A DNA stretch of 64,000 nt, from the NCBI GenBank assembly GCA_000492175.2, contig CP097573.1:1116001-1180000 (forward strand), written 5' to 3'. This DNA is from Firmicutes bacterium ASF500 (lineage in GTDB: Bacteria > Bacillota > Clostridia > Oscillospirales > Oscillospiraceae). Positions within the stretch are counted from its first letter, which is position 1. Every line of letters begins with the position of its first letter. The notes under the pieces are model-generated. The model was not told the DNA's origin. It saw only the letters and a list, made by a program, of their open reading frames with translations, and made no database searches. Both the position numbers and the translations under genes were made by a program. Below are positions 27,293-35,128 of the stretch, piece by piece.

Positions 27293-27370
27293 TGTAGGGC
27301 AAGGGCTCTGCCCTTGCCGAATCAGGTTACCGCCTCGGTGAAAAGGCAAGGGCAGAGCCCTTGCCCTACA
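27293..27370. repeat. Dispersed palindromic repeat, family B, copy 1
   Basis: 78 bp. Left arm TGTAGGGCAAGGGCTCTGCC, right arm GGCAGAGCCCTTGCCCTACA; each arm is itself palindromic. The same right-arm sequence occurs twice around the IS1182 element near 60 kb. Confidence 0.9.
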
Positions 27371-27388
27371 GGACGTTCCCCGTTGATA

Positions 27389-28602
27389 TCAGGGCGACAG
27401 GTCCGCCTTCCGCCGCAGCAGAGACAGAGGCGGGACCTGCCGGGGCAGCTTCATGCGGAATACCATCTGGGGGTGGCGGACCTCCTCCAGGGATAGGCCG
27501 TCCCCGTCCCACAGAGCGTCCACCGTCAGGGCCTGGGGCCGGACATCGGGGCCCACCAGCTCCAGGGCGTCGCCCACAGAAAACTTGTTGTTCAGGGTGA
27601 GGACAGCGTTGCCGTCCCCGTCGCAGGACTGCACCTTTGCTACGATCTGCCAGTCCCGGACGTACCGGGCGTCGGCGGTGAACTGCCCCGGCTGGCCGTA
27701 GAAGAAGCCGGTGGAGTAGTGCCGGTGGCTGATGTGCTCCACCTCGTCCCGCCACACCGGGTCCAGGGGACCCCGGCCCGGGCGGCGTCGATGGCGTGGC
27801 GGTAGGCCCCGGTGACGATGGCGGCGTAGTAGGCCGACTTGGCCCGCCCCTCCAGCTTGACAGAATCCACTCCGGCCTCCATCAGATCGGCCACGTGGTC
27901 GATCATGCACATGTCCCGGGAGTTCATAATGTAGGTCTCCCCGTTCTCCTCATAGGCAGGGAAGTACTCCCCGGGCCGCTTTTCCTCCATCAGGGCGTAC
28001 TGATAGCGGCAGGGCTGGGCGCAGGCCCCCCGGTTGGAGTCCCGGCCCGTCATGTAGTTGGACAGCAGGCACCGCCCGGAGTAGCTGACGCACATAGCCC
28101 CGTGGGCAAAGACCTCTATCTCCAGCTCAGGGGGCGTCTTGCCCCGGATCTCCCGAATTTCTTCCAGGGACAGCTCCCGGGCCAGAATCACCCGGCTGGC
28201 CCCCAGATCGTGCCAGGCCCGGGCGGACTGGTAATTGACGATGCTGGCCTGGGTGGAGATGTGGGCCTGGACGTGGGGGGCGTATCGCTTCGCCAAGGCC
28301 AGCACGCCCACGTCGGCCAGAATCACCGCGTCCACCCCCAGCGCCTCCAGATACTCCAGCCACTCCGGCAGTTTGGACACCTCGCCGTTTCGGGGCATGG
28401 TATTGCAGGTGACATGGACCCGGACGCCGTGGGCCCGGCACAGCTCCACCGCCGCTTTCAGCTCCTCGGGGGAGAAGTTGCCGGCAAAGGAGCGCATCCC
28501 GAAGGTGTTCCCCGCCATATAGACGGCATCCGCCCCGTAGGCCACCGACATTTGCAGCCGCTCCATGTCCCCCGCCGGGGCGAGCAGTTCGATTTTGTTC
28601 AT
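27389..28602 (-). pseudogene. U32 family peptidase, frameshifted near the 3' end
   Basis: Collagenase-like U32 family protein (YegQ/RlhA/TrhP-type), linked in model bacteria to rRNA or tRNA hydroxylation. N-terminal ELLAPAGDMERLQMSVAYGA, the EVFAHGAMCVSYSGRCLLSN signature and the cysteines C-x-Q-P-C (CAQPCRY) are present, then SVKLEGRAKS. At plus 27770-27776 the frame changes: upstream frame ends DAARAG, and downstream frame continues PLDPVWRDEVEHIS and HYSTGFFYGQPG as in the family. One G missing from a G run explains it. The restored protein would be about 404 residues. Mutation or sequencing error cannot be separated here. ATG 28602 has AAGGAGA. Confidence 0.88.
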
Positions 28603-28630
28603 GGTATCTCTCCTTTGCCGCGTCACCGCA

Positions 28631-28714
28631 TGTAGGGGCCGACGACCCCGGCGGCCCGCTTCTCTAAAGCCCGTCTGTGTCCCGGACGGCGCGCCGGGGT
28701 CGTCGCGCCCTACA
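28631..28714. repeat. Dispersed palindromic repeat, family A, copy 4
   Basis: 84 bp, begins TGTAGGGGCCGACGACC, ends GGTCGTCGCGCCCTACA. Between mltG and the U32 gene. Confidence 0.85.
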
Positions 28715-28718
28715 GCCA

Positions 28719-28748
28719 AGCGTCCACCGGGCCACCCGGTGGACGCTT
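28719..28748 (-). terminator. mltG terminator
   Basis: AGCGTCCACCGGG / CCCGGTGGACGCT stem 10 bp after the mltG stop; short T tract. Confidence 0.7.
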
Positions 28749-28758
28749 ATGGCATTTG

Positions 28759-29991
28759 TTAACCCTTATACCGCTCCTGACTCGCGATAAACTTTTGCAG
28801 CTGATCGTAGGTCTTGAAGAAGTGGTGAACGTCGTCATCACCCAGGGCGTAATAGTAGTTCTTGCTGTCCGCCGGGTGAAGGGCGGCGACGATGGCCTCC
28901 ATGCCCGGGTTGGCGATGGGCGTGGGGGGCAGGCCGGGATACTTGTAGGTGTTGTAGGGGGAGTCGATGGACTTGTCCGCCTCGGTGGGCTCCTTGCCGC
29001 CGTTGATATACACCAGCGTGGCGTCCACCTGCAACAGCCCCTGGGTCGCCTTGGAGTTTTTCAGGCGGTTGTGGATGACGGCGGAGACCTCGGTGCGGTC
29101 GGTGCTGGTGGCCTCGCGCTCGATGAGGGAGGCGATGGTCAGAATCTCATGAAGGGTATAGCCCGAGCCCTCCACCTGGCTCATCAGGTCCTCGGTCATC
29201 TGGCTGTCGAAATAGACCATCAGCTTGTTCAGGGCCAGAACGGGGTCGTGGGGGGTGTAGAAGGTGTAGGTGTCCGGCATGAGGTAGCCCTCCAGCCGGC
29301 GGTAGTTCCCCAGGGGGATGTCCTCCAGGAAGGAGAAGGCGTAGTCGTGGTTGGCGGCGGCCTCCTCCAGCTCGTCCACTGAGTTGGCCACCCCCTTTTC
29401 CACCAGAAGGGCAAAAATCTGGTCGATGTTATAGCCCTCGGGGATGGTCACCTGCACCTGGGACCGGTTGGCGGAGTTGGCCCGCACTCCGGCCAGGAGG
29501 GCCCGGTAGTCCATGTCGGTGTTCAGGCTGTAGGTCCCGGCGGCCACGCTGTCTTTCTTGTGGGTGACGGAAGCAAAGAGGTTGAAGAGCAGCTTATACT
29601 CGATCAGCCCCTCCTCCTTCATCCGGTCGGCCACACTGTCGAAGTCCTCGCCGGGGGAGACGGTGAAGGTGACCTCCTTATACTCCTTGTTCAGGGCCAG
29701 CACATCGCCGGCGGCGGTCCAGCCGACGCAGGCCAGCAGGATGGACACGCCGATCACCGCCGCCACATAGAGCAGGACGAAGCCCGCCGTCCGTCCGGCG
29801 GAGCGGTGGTTGGTTCTGGGGCGGCGGGGGGGCTCCCGGTCCTCCCGGTAGGAGGGCCGCCGTTCGCCGTAATCCCGGCGGTCGGAGGGGCGGCGCTCGC
29901 CGCGGTCCCTGCGCTCGGGGGGGCGGCGCTCGCCGTGGTCCCTGCGCTCAGGAGGGCGGCGGCCCGGTTCGTAATAGTTATCCTGCTGCAT
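28759..29991 (-). CDS. mltG: Endolytic transglycosylase MltG
   Basis: Membrane-anchored lytic transglycosylase that cuts nascent glycan strands. 410 residues: a cytosolic Arg-rich N-terminal region of about 60 residues made of repeated GERRPPERRD-type units, one membrane helix (about 69-90, FVLLYVAAVIGVSILLACVG), a LysM-like part and the YceG domain with the catalytic E291 in ASLIEREAT. The N-terminal repeat tract is longer than in model MltG proteins. AGGAG lies 8 bases before the ATG. Confidence 0.95.
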   Translation of the reverse strand: MQQDNYYEPGRRPPERRDHGERRPPERRDRGERRPSDRRDYGERRPSYREDREPPRRPRTNHRSAGRTAGFVLLYVAAVIGVSILLACVGWTAAGDVLALNKEYKEVTFTVSPGEDFDSVADRMKEEGLIEYKLLFNLFASVTHKKDSVAAGTYSLNTDMDYRALLAGVRANSANRSQVQVTIPEGYNIDQIFALLVEKGVANSVDELEEAAANHDYAFSFLEDIPLGNYRRLEGYLMPDTYTFYTPHDPVLALNKLMVYFDSQMTEDLMSQVEGSGYTLHEILTIASLIEREATSTDRTEVSAVIHNRLKNSKATQGLLQVDATLVYINGGKEPTEADKSIDSPYNTYKYPGLPPTPIANPGMEAIVAALHPADSKNYYYALGDDDVHHFFKTYDQLQKFIASQERYKG

Positions 29992-30107
29992 AGGTTCAGC
30001 TCCTAATAAAATTTTCCCCGCCCCCTGTCACCAGGGACAAGAAGGGGCCATAGAATGATACAGAACGCGGGGACAGCATCCCGGCGAAGCAAGTGAGGTG
30101 AAACAAA

Positions 30108-30281
30108 ATGTTTTGCGGAAACAACGGTTGGGGCGGCGGCAGCGCGCTTTGGATCATCATTCTGATCATCATCCTGTTCGGCTGGGGCGGCTGCGGCTGC
30201 AACAATAACTGCGGCTGCAACGGCTGCGGCGGCTGTGGGTGCGACAACGGCTGCGGCTGTGACAACGACTGCGGCTGCTGA
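30108..30281 (+). CDS. 57-residue Cys/Gly-rich small membrane protein
   Basis: Short gene with GAGGTG 8 bases before the ATG. The product starts MFCGNNGWGGGSALW, has one strongly hydrophobic helix (residues 14-24, rich in Ile) and a tail of CG/CN/CD units with 12 cysteines in 57 residues (C3, then 11 from C29 to C57). It resembles the short Gly/Cys proteins annotated in clostridia as YjcZ-like sporulation or 'high-cysteine' proteins. A role in the spore coat or metal binding is inference. A terminator follows directly. Confidence 0.75.
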   Translation: MFCGNNGWGGGSALWIIILIIILFGWGGCGCNNNCGCNGCGGCGCDNGCGCDNDCGC

Positions 30282-30299
30282 GCCCTACACAGGGAATGG

Positions 30300-30327
30300 G
30301 CGGGGGGGCGCTTCCTCCCGCTTTTTT
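30300..30327 (+). terminator. Terminator of the Cys-rich gene
   Basis: GCGGGGGGG / CCTCCCGC hairpin then T6, 18 bp after the stop codon. Confidence 0.8.
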
Positions 30328-30335
30328 CCTCCGCC

Positions 30336-30911
30336 TCAGAGGGACAGGCTCTCCCCCTCGGTGAGCAGAACGTCCACCTTGGCGTCGTGGGCCTCGATGG
30401 GTACCGCCTCCTGGAGGACCGCCTCCCGGCACAGGCCAACCGTCACACCGGAAAAGCCCTCCAGCCAGCGGTCGTAATAGCCGCCGCCGAAGCCCAGGCG
30501 ATAGCCCCGCCGGTCGTAGCACACGGCGGGTACCAGCACCAGGCCGATCTCCTCCCGCTGGAGCGGGGGGCAGTCCTCCCCCGGCTCTGAGATGCCGAAG
30601 GAGACCTTCACCAGGGGCCTGTCCGGGTCGTACCGGCGCACCTCCATCCGGTGCTCCGGCAGCATCCGGGGCAGGCCCACCGTCTTTCCCCGGCGGACCA
30701 GCTCGCCGATCAGCCATGCGGTGTCCGGCTCCTTCCCCGGGATGCCCCAGAAGGCGAAGATGGTCCGGGCCGCCGCCACCTGGGGCAGGGCCAGAAACCT
30801 TTCAAAGAGGGCCTCGTCGCTTCGGACCAGCTCCTCCGGGGACAGGGCGGCCAGCCGCTCCCGCACCCGGCCCCGCAGCTCCCGCTTCTCCAGATCAATA
30901 ATAGATGCCAC
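30336..30911 (-). CDS. 5-formyltetrahydrofolate cyclo-ligase
   Basis: Converts 5-formyl-THF to 5,10-methenyl-THF with ATP. 191 residues from GTG 30911, which overlaps the end of the DJ-1 gene by 17 bp. Conserved VPAVCYDRRGYRLGFGGGYY and IPGKEPDT segments are typical of the YgfA/5-FCL family. GAGGTG lies 4 bases upstream of the GTG, inside the previous gene, so translation is probably coupled. Confidence 0.94.
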   Translation of the reverse strand: MASIIDLEKRELRGRVRERLAALSPEELVRSDEALFERFLALPQVAAARTIFAFWGIPGKEPDTAWLIGELVRRGKTVGLPRMLPEHRMEVRRYDPDRPLVKVSFGISEPGEDCPPLQREEIGLVLVPAVCYDRRGYRLGFGGGYYDRWLEGFSGVTVGLCREAVLQEAVPIEAHDAKVDVLLTEGESLSL

Positions 30912-31434
30912 GGCGCACCTCGTCGGACCGCTCCCTGCCCGCCAGGGCCTCCACCAGGGCCAGTCCGAAGTCGAAAGCCGACCCGGCGGCGCGGCCGGTG
31001 ATGATCTTGCCGTCCACCACCACGCCGCTGTCCGGCCTGGACTGAGCGCCGGCAAGGCCCTCCTCCATGCCGGGGTAGCAGACGGCCTGCTTTCCATTGA
31101 GCAGGCCCCAGCGGCCCAGAAGGGTGGGGGCGGCGCAGATCGCGGCCACCCAGACGCCCTTGCCGGCGGCCTCCCGCACCAGCGCCTCCACCCGGGGCTC
31201 CTTCCCCAGGTTCTGATAGCCCAGGCCGCCGCCGGGCAGGACCACCATATCCGCCTGGGACAGGTCAGCCTGGTCCAGGGTGAGGTCGGCGGTCACTGTG
31301 ACGCCGTGGCTCCCGGGGACGGGCATGCCGGTGATGGTTACCGTTTTCGTCTCGATCTCCGCCCGGCGGAGCAGGTCCACAGGGACCAGGGCCTCGGCCT
31401 CCTCAAAGCCGGGGGCTAACAGAACATATACCAT
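30895..31434 (-). CDS. DJ-1/PfpI family protein (YajL-like)
   Basis: 179-residue class I amidotransferase-like protein of the DJ-1 superfamily. Start MVYVLLAPGFEEAEALVP, PGGGLGYQNL and the redox-sensitive C100 in AAICAAPTLLG (equivalent of Cys106 in DJ-1). Proposed roles are protein or nucleotide deglycation and oxidative stress defence, still debated. Forms an operon with the downstream cyclo-ligase. Confidence 0.93.
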   Translation of the reverse strand: MVYVLLAPGFEEAEALVPVDLLRRAEIETKTVTITGMPVPGSHGVTVTADLTLDQADLSQADMVVLPGGGLGYQNLGKEPRVEALVREAAGKGVWVAAICAAPTLLGRWGLLNGKQAVCYPGMEEGLAGAQSRPDSGVVVDGKIITGRAAGSAFDFGLALVEALAGRERSDEVRRGIYY

Positions 31435-31468
31435 TGTGATTCCTCCTATCTGTCATCGGGTACACATC

Positions 31469-31541
31469 TGTAGGGGCGGATACCATCCGCCCGTCCAGAA
31501 CCGTACCTTGCAACCTGCGGGCGGATGATATCCGCCCCTAC
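31469..31541. repeat. Dispersed palindromic repeat, family C, copy 1
   Basis: 73 bp, TGTAGGGGCGGATACCATCC at one end and GGATGATATCCGCCCCTAC at the other. Overlaps the last codons of the TagA-like gene by a few bases. Confidence 0.85.
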
Positions 31542-32260
31542 GCCTTTTTCACGCGCTTCCCCGCCGCCTTGACCAGGACCAGGGGGAGCTTTGCCATTCT
31601 TCCGGCCCGCTGGGGCTCCTTGGCCAGGCGGTAGGCCCACTCCATGCCCAGCCTCCGCCAGAGCTCCGGGGCCCGGTCCACCCTTCCGGCGAAGACATCC
31701 AGCGCCCCGCCCAGACCGATCGCCAGCCGCGCGCCGGTGTGACGGCCCCACCGGGCCATCCACTTCTCCTGCTTGGGCGCGCCCAGGCAGACAAAGAGCA
31801 GGTCGGGCCGGGCGGCGGCCACCTTCAGCAGCGCCGCCTCCTCGTCCTTGAAATAGCCGTCCTGGGTCCCGCACAGGGTGATGCCCGGGAACCGCTCCAC
31901 GATCCGCTGCCCGGCCTCCTCGGCCACACCGGGTTTGGAGCCCAGGAGGTAGAGCCGCCCGCCCCGGTTGTTGAGGGCCTCCAGCATATCGGCGGCAAAC
32001 TCGATGCCCGGCACCCGCTCCTTCAGGGGGGTGCCCTGAATTTTGGCGGAGTAGACCACCCCGATGCCGTCGGGCAGGACCAGGTCGGCCCCGTTGAGGA
32101 CGGTTCGGAACTCCTCGTCCTTCTCCGCCGCCAGGATAAACTCCGGGTTGGGCGTGACTACATAGTGGAACTTGTCCTCCTCCAGGAGGGCGGCGCCGGC
32201 CTTGGCGGCCTCCGCCCGGGTGAGGTCGTCAAAGGCAATCCCTAAAATTTCTTTTTTCAA
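31538..32260 (-). CDS. WecG/TagA/CpsF family glycosyltransferase
   Basis: GT26-type N-acetylmannosamine(-uronate) transferase acting on a lipid-linked sugar at the inner face of the membrane, in teichoic acid or surface polysaccharide synthesis. 240 residues. Signatures: VVTPNPEFILAA, DLVLPDGIGVVYSAK, FVCLGAPKQEKWM and IGLGGALDVFAG. The TTG at 32260 is preferred because GGAGG lies 5 bases upstream; a GTG four codons earlier overlaps that site. The gene stands alone. Its stop codon lies in the edge of a family C palindrome, so that repeat supplies the 3' end. Confidence 0.92.
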   Translation of the reverse strand: MKKEILGIAFDDLTRAEAAKAGAALLEEDKFHYVVTPNPEFILAAEKDEEFRTVLNGADLVLPDGIGVVYSAKIQGTPLKERVPGIEFAADMLEALNNRGGRLYLLGSKPGVAEEAGQRIVERFPGITLCGTQDGYFKDEEAALLKVAAARPDLLFVCLGAPKQEKWMARWGRHTGARLAIGLGGALDVFAGRVDRAPELWRRLGMEWAYRLAKEPQRAGRMAKLPLVLVKAAGKRVKKA

Positions 32261-32440
32261 ACTAACCTCCACGCGCCTGTGGGCGCTCCTCTGTCCTCTG
32301 TTTCACCCGTCAAGTTGATGTTTCCCCGGCGGGCCGTCGCTCAAACAGGGACAGGTATACTTTTCCTTATACTTTTTTTATTTTACCACGAAGCGTGAGA
32401 AATGTCTATGAAAAATCCATGAAGGTTTTTTGAACCCCCA

Positions 32441-32471
32441 AAAAAATTCAGGCGGGGGACGGCCCCCGCCT
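32441..32471 (-). terminator. Terminator of the DUF1700/PadR operon
   Basis: GGCGGGGGC / CCCCCGCC stem then TGAATTTTTTT on the minus strand, 7 bp after padR. Confidence 0.88.
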
Positions 32472-32477
32472 GTCTCG

Positions 32478-32780
32478 TCACTCCACCCCGAAAGAGGTGA
32501 TGGCGTCCCGCATATTCCGCCAGTCGGACCGCAGCTCCTCCAGCCGGTCCCGGCCCGCCGGGGTGAGCTTGTAATACTTCCGGTCCGGCCCGCCGCCGCT
32601 GGGGGCCATGTACCAGGAGGTAAACCCCGCCTTGCCCAGGCCCCGGAGCAGGGCGTAAATGGCGCTCTCCTGGGTGTCCGGAAAGGCGGAGCGGAGAGGG
32701 GTGAGCACCTCATAGCCGTACTTGTCCCCCCCGTCCAGCAGCTGGAGCAGGCACAGCTCCAATAAGTCCTTCTTCAGCAC
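32478..32780 (-). CDS. PadR family transcriptional regulator
   Basis: 100-residue winged-helix regulator of the PadR-S2 type: LELCLLQLLDGGDKYGYEV, then SAIYALLRGL and a KYYKLTPAGRDRLEEL wing. Last gene of a three-gene operon, overlapping the DUF1700 gene by 7 bp; in most genomes padR is first. It probably represses the operon through the 38 bp palindrome at its promoter. Confidence 0.93.
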   Translation of the reverse strand: MLKKDLLELCLLQLLDGGDKYGYEVLTPLRSAFPDTQESAIYALLRGLGKAGFTSWYMAPSGGGPDRKYYKLTPAGRDRLEELRSDWRNMRDAITSFGVE

Positions 32781-33583
32781 AGGGCCACCCCCGTCCCGAT
32801 GAGGCCCGCCGCCCCGATGGGGATCAGCCGGGCAAACAGATAGACCCGCATCAGCTCCACCGGAGGGTAATCCAAATTCATACCCTTAAAATTGAACGTC
32901 ACAAACCCGATCATCGCCGCCACGGTGACGCCCAGGATATACAGAGCCAGCCAGCGGCGGTCATTGCACTTGGCCAGCACCAGTCCGGCAAGAGCGGCCA
33001 CGGCGGAAAGCGTCCCCACATACATCATTGCCGTGATGAGCAGATGCACCTGCTCTATCAGCCCCGAGCGGTGCTCCGACACCTGCTCATATATGACCGC
33101 CCCGGTCACGTCCCAGATTCCGTACATCACCCCGCATCCGGCAATCAGCACAACGGCCAGCGCCAGCACCAGCCGCTTGGACAGCGGGCCGTTCTTCTGC
33201 CCATGCCGCCGGAACCAGTACAGGGACAGCGCCATCCCCACCGCCAATACCCACACGGGATACCACCACGGGTCGTAGTACACAAAGTAGATGGAGCTGC
33301 GCCCCGTAAAGCACCATTTCGCCGCCAGAAACAGCCCGAAGGCCAGCACGCCGAACACCGCCAGCCACCGGCGGTAGGCCCGCACATCGGTGAGCAGGTG
33401 GGCCGCCTGGACAGGCTCCCCCAGCTCCTCCACCAGCCTGGACTCCTCCCGCTCCTCCTGAAAAATCAGCTCCCGATAATCGGCGATGGCCTCCGCCGCC
33501 TCCCGGGGCGGCAGACGCCACCGGACGGCGCGGCTGAATCGCCGCAAATAACGCTGCTTCGTTATTGTTTTCGCCCCCTTCAT
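32774..33583 (-). CDS. DUF1700/HAAS-domain membrane protein, copy 2
   Basis: 269 residues. N-terminal HAAS-type helical domain (KQRYLRRFSRAVRWRL, then EAIADYRELIFQEE) that in known pairs is cytosolic and partners PadR, followed by about 6 membrane helices. Paralogue of the upstream gene (same plan, diverged). Start overlaps the upstream stop by 4 bp. Function unknown, probably envelope stress or signal transduction by membrane-PadR interaction. Confidence 0.87.
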   Translation of the reverse strand: MKGAKTITKQRYLRRFSRAVRWRLPPREAAEAIADYRELIFQEEREESRLVEELGEPVQAAHLLTDVRAYRRWLAVFGVLAFGLFLAAKWCFTGRSSIYFVYYDPWWYPVWVLAVGMALSLYWFRRHGQKNGPLSKRLVLALAVVLIAGCGVMYGIWDVTGAVIYEQVSEHRSGLIEQVHLLITAMMYVGTLSAVAALAGLVLAKCNDRRWLALYILGVTVAAMIGFVTFNFKGMNLDYPPVELMRVYLFARLIPIGAAGLIGTGVALC

Positions 33584-34416
33584 TTTAACGCCGCCCCCGT
33601 TCCGATCAAACCCACGGCCCCCACGGGGACAAGCCAGCCAAACAGATACACACGGATCTCAGCCCTTTCCCCGGGTCCGCAGAGGGGATTGACACTGAGT
33701 ATCAGCTCCTGGCACATCAGGCACAGCACCGAAACGGCAAGCCCTAAGACAAACAGAGCGATCCACCGCCGGTCATAGCATCGGGCCAGAAGCAGTCCGG
33801 CCACCCCCGCCAATGGAGCGATGAAGCCTACGTCGATCACCAGCCCCATAACCGCCGCGAACTCATGGGTTCTTATTCCGAAGCCGTTGTCAAACATGAT
33901 GTCCCACGTCATGTCAAAGCACCGCCAGGCCTGGACCAGCACCGCGGCTCCGGCCAGCGCCGTCAGGGCCAGGGCCAGCACAAGCCGCTTCGGAAGCGGC
34001 CCCGATTTACTTCCCTCCCGCCGGAACCACAGGACTGCCAGCGTCACCGCCAGCGCCGCCGGAAGGAGGAACTGCAAAAATTTCGTTTCTATGTAGAAGC
34101 CGTAATGCACCACCTCCCCGTAGAAGGGCACTCCGGCAAAGGACCACTCGGCGCAGAAGAGGTCACAGCACAAAAGGACCGCAAAGACCCGCCGCCACCG
34201 CTTATACTCCCGGACCTCGGTGAGCATCCACGCGGCCTGCACGGGGTCGCCCAGCTCCTCCAGCAGCCTTGTCTCGTCCCGGCCCTCCTGATACACCATC
34301 TCCCGGTAATCGCCGATGGCCTCCGCCGCCTCCCCGCTCCCCAGCCGCCACCGGGCGGAGCGGCTGAATTTTTCCAGATACTGCTTCCCGGTCAGGGGCT
34401 TTCCCACCTTTTTCAT
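33580..34416 (-). CDS. DUF1700/HAAS-domain membrane protein, copy 1
   Basis: 278 residues, first gene of the operon. HAAS domain (GKQYLEKFSRSARWRL, EAIGDYREMVYQEG, RLLEELGDPVQAAWM) and about 6 membrane helices, closing with IGTGAALK as in copy 2 (IGTGVALC). ATG 34416 has AAAGGAGG 7 bases upstream. The two paralogues probably arose by tandem duplication. Confidence 0.87.
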   Translation of the reverse strand: MKKVGKPLTGKQYLEKFSRSARWRLGSGEAAEAIGDYREMVYQEGRDETRLLEELGDPVQAAWMLTEVREYKRWRRVFAVLLCCDLFCAEWSFAGVPFYGEVVHYGFYIETKFLQFLLPAALAVTLAVLWFRREGSKSGPLPKRLVLALALTALAGAAVLVQAWRCFDMTWDIMFDNGFGIRTHEFAAVMGLVIDVGFIAPLAGVAGLLLARCYDRRWIALFVLGLAVSVLCLMCQELILSVNPLCGPGERAEIRVYLFGWLVPVGAVGLIGTGAALK

Positions 34417-34447
34417 ATGCTTCCTCCTTTTCATTGATAAAAAATCA

Positions 34448-34507
34448 GTACTATTAAAAATATACTAGTGTTAAAATTATAGTACCAGAGTATTTGCCCT
34501 TTGTCAA
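34448..34507 (-). promoter_or_regulatory. Promoter and PadR-like operator of the DUF1700 operon
   Basis: Minus-strand TTGACA (34502-34507) and TACTAT 17 bp downstream (34479-34484). A 38 bp symmetrical element, arms GTACTAT (34448-34454) and ATAGTAC (34479-34485), centred on ACTAGT (34464-34469), overlaps the -10. Long AT-rich palindromes of this kind are typical PadR sites. Confidence 0.7.
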
Positions 34508-34538
34508 GAAGTTTTTATCAATACGGAATATATTTTTG

Positions 34539-34581
34539 TTGACTACTCAATATTTTTATGATATGCTCCCTATCATAAAAA
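34539..34581 (+). promoter_or_regulatory. Promoter and MarR-like operator of marR-ALDH
   Basis: TTGACT (34539-34544), 17 bp, TATGCT (34562-34567). A perfect 11-7-11 inverted repeat, TTTTTATGATA (34553-34563) / TATCATAAAAA (34571-34581), covers the -10 and start region. A likely autoregulatory site for the MarR protein that follows. Confidence 0.75.
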
Positions 34582-34620
34582 TCCGGCTTCGGAGCCAGGA
34601 GATTACGAAGGAGGCCCCCT

Positions 34621-35070
34621 ATGGAAGAGAGCCGTTTTGAGCTGTTCACCAGCCTGATGAACACCGCCGCCAAGTCCATCCAGCGCCTGAAATCCGCCGG
34701 GATGAAGAAATACCACCTCTCCGCCGCCCACACCACCTGTCTGTGCCGCCTGGCGGAGGCGGGAGAACGCGGGCTGACTCAGGGCCAGCTGATCCGCCTG
34801 GAGGGGATGGACCGGGCCCACATCTCCCGGGTGGTGGGGGAACTGTGCCGCAGGGGCTACGCCGCCTCCGAGGACCTGGACAGGCGGTATCGGAAGAGCT
34901 ACCGCCTCACCCCCCAGGGCCAGGAGATCACCGGCGAGATTCAGTCCATCATCCTGTCCATCAACCGCTCTGTCAGCGACCAGATCCCCCGGGAGGACAT
35001 CGAGTCGTTTTACCGCACCCTGCGCACCATCACCCAAAACCTGGAGCGGGCGGCGGCGGAATGCCGGTGA
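34621..35070 (+). CDS. MarR family transcriptional regulator
   Basis: 149 residues, winged helix with N- and C-terminal dimer helices. Core: AHTTCLCRLAEAGERGLTQG, RAHISRVVGELCRRGYAASE (recognition helix and wing). GAAGGAGG precedes the ATG. It sits 58 bp before an aldehyde dehydrogenase gene, so it probably controls that gene in response to an aldehyde or aromatic ligand; the ligand is unknown. Confidence 0.93.
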   Translation: MEESRFELFTSLMNTAAKSIQRLKSAGMKKYHLSAAHTTCLCRLAEAGERGLTQGQLIRLEGMDRAHISRVVGELCRRGYAASEDLDRRYRKSYRLTPQGQEITGEIQSIILSINRSVSDQIPREDIESFYRTLRTITQNLERAAAECR

Positions 35071-35128
35071 TGGACCGGGAGAAGCTGGAGGCCGTCTGCC
35101 TTAAATTAATTCTGAAGGAGGTTGCCCT

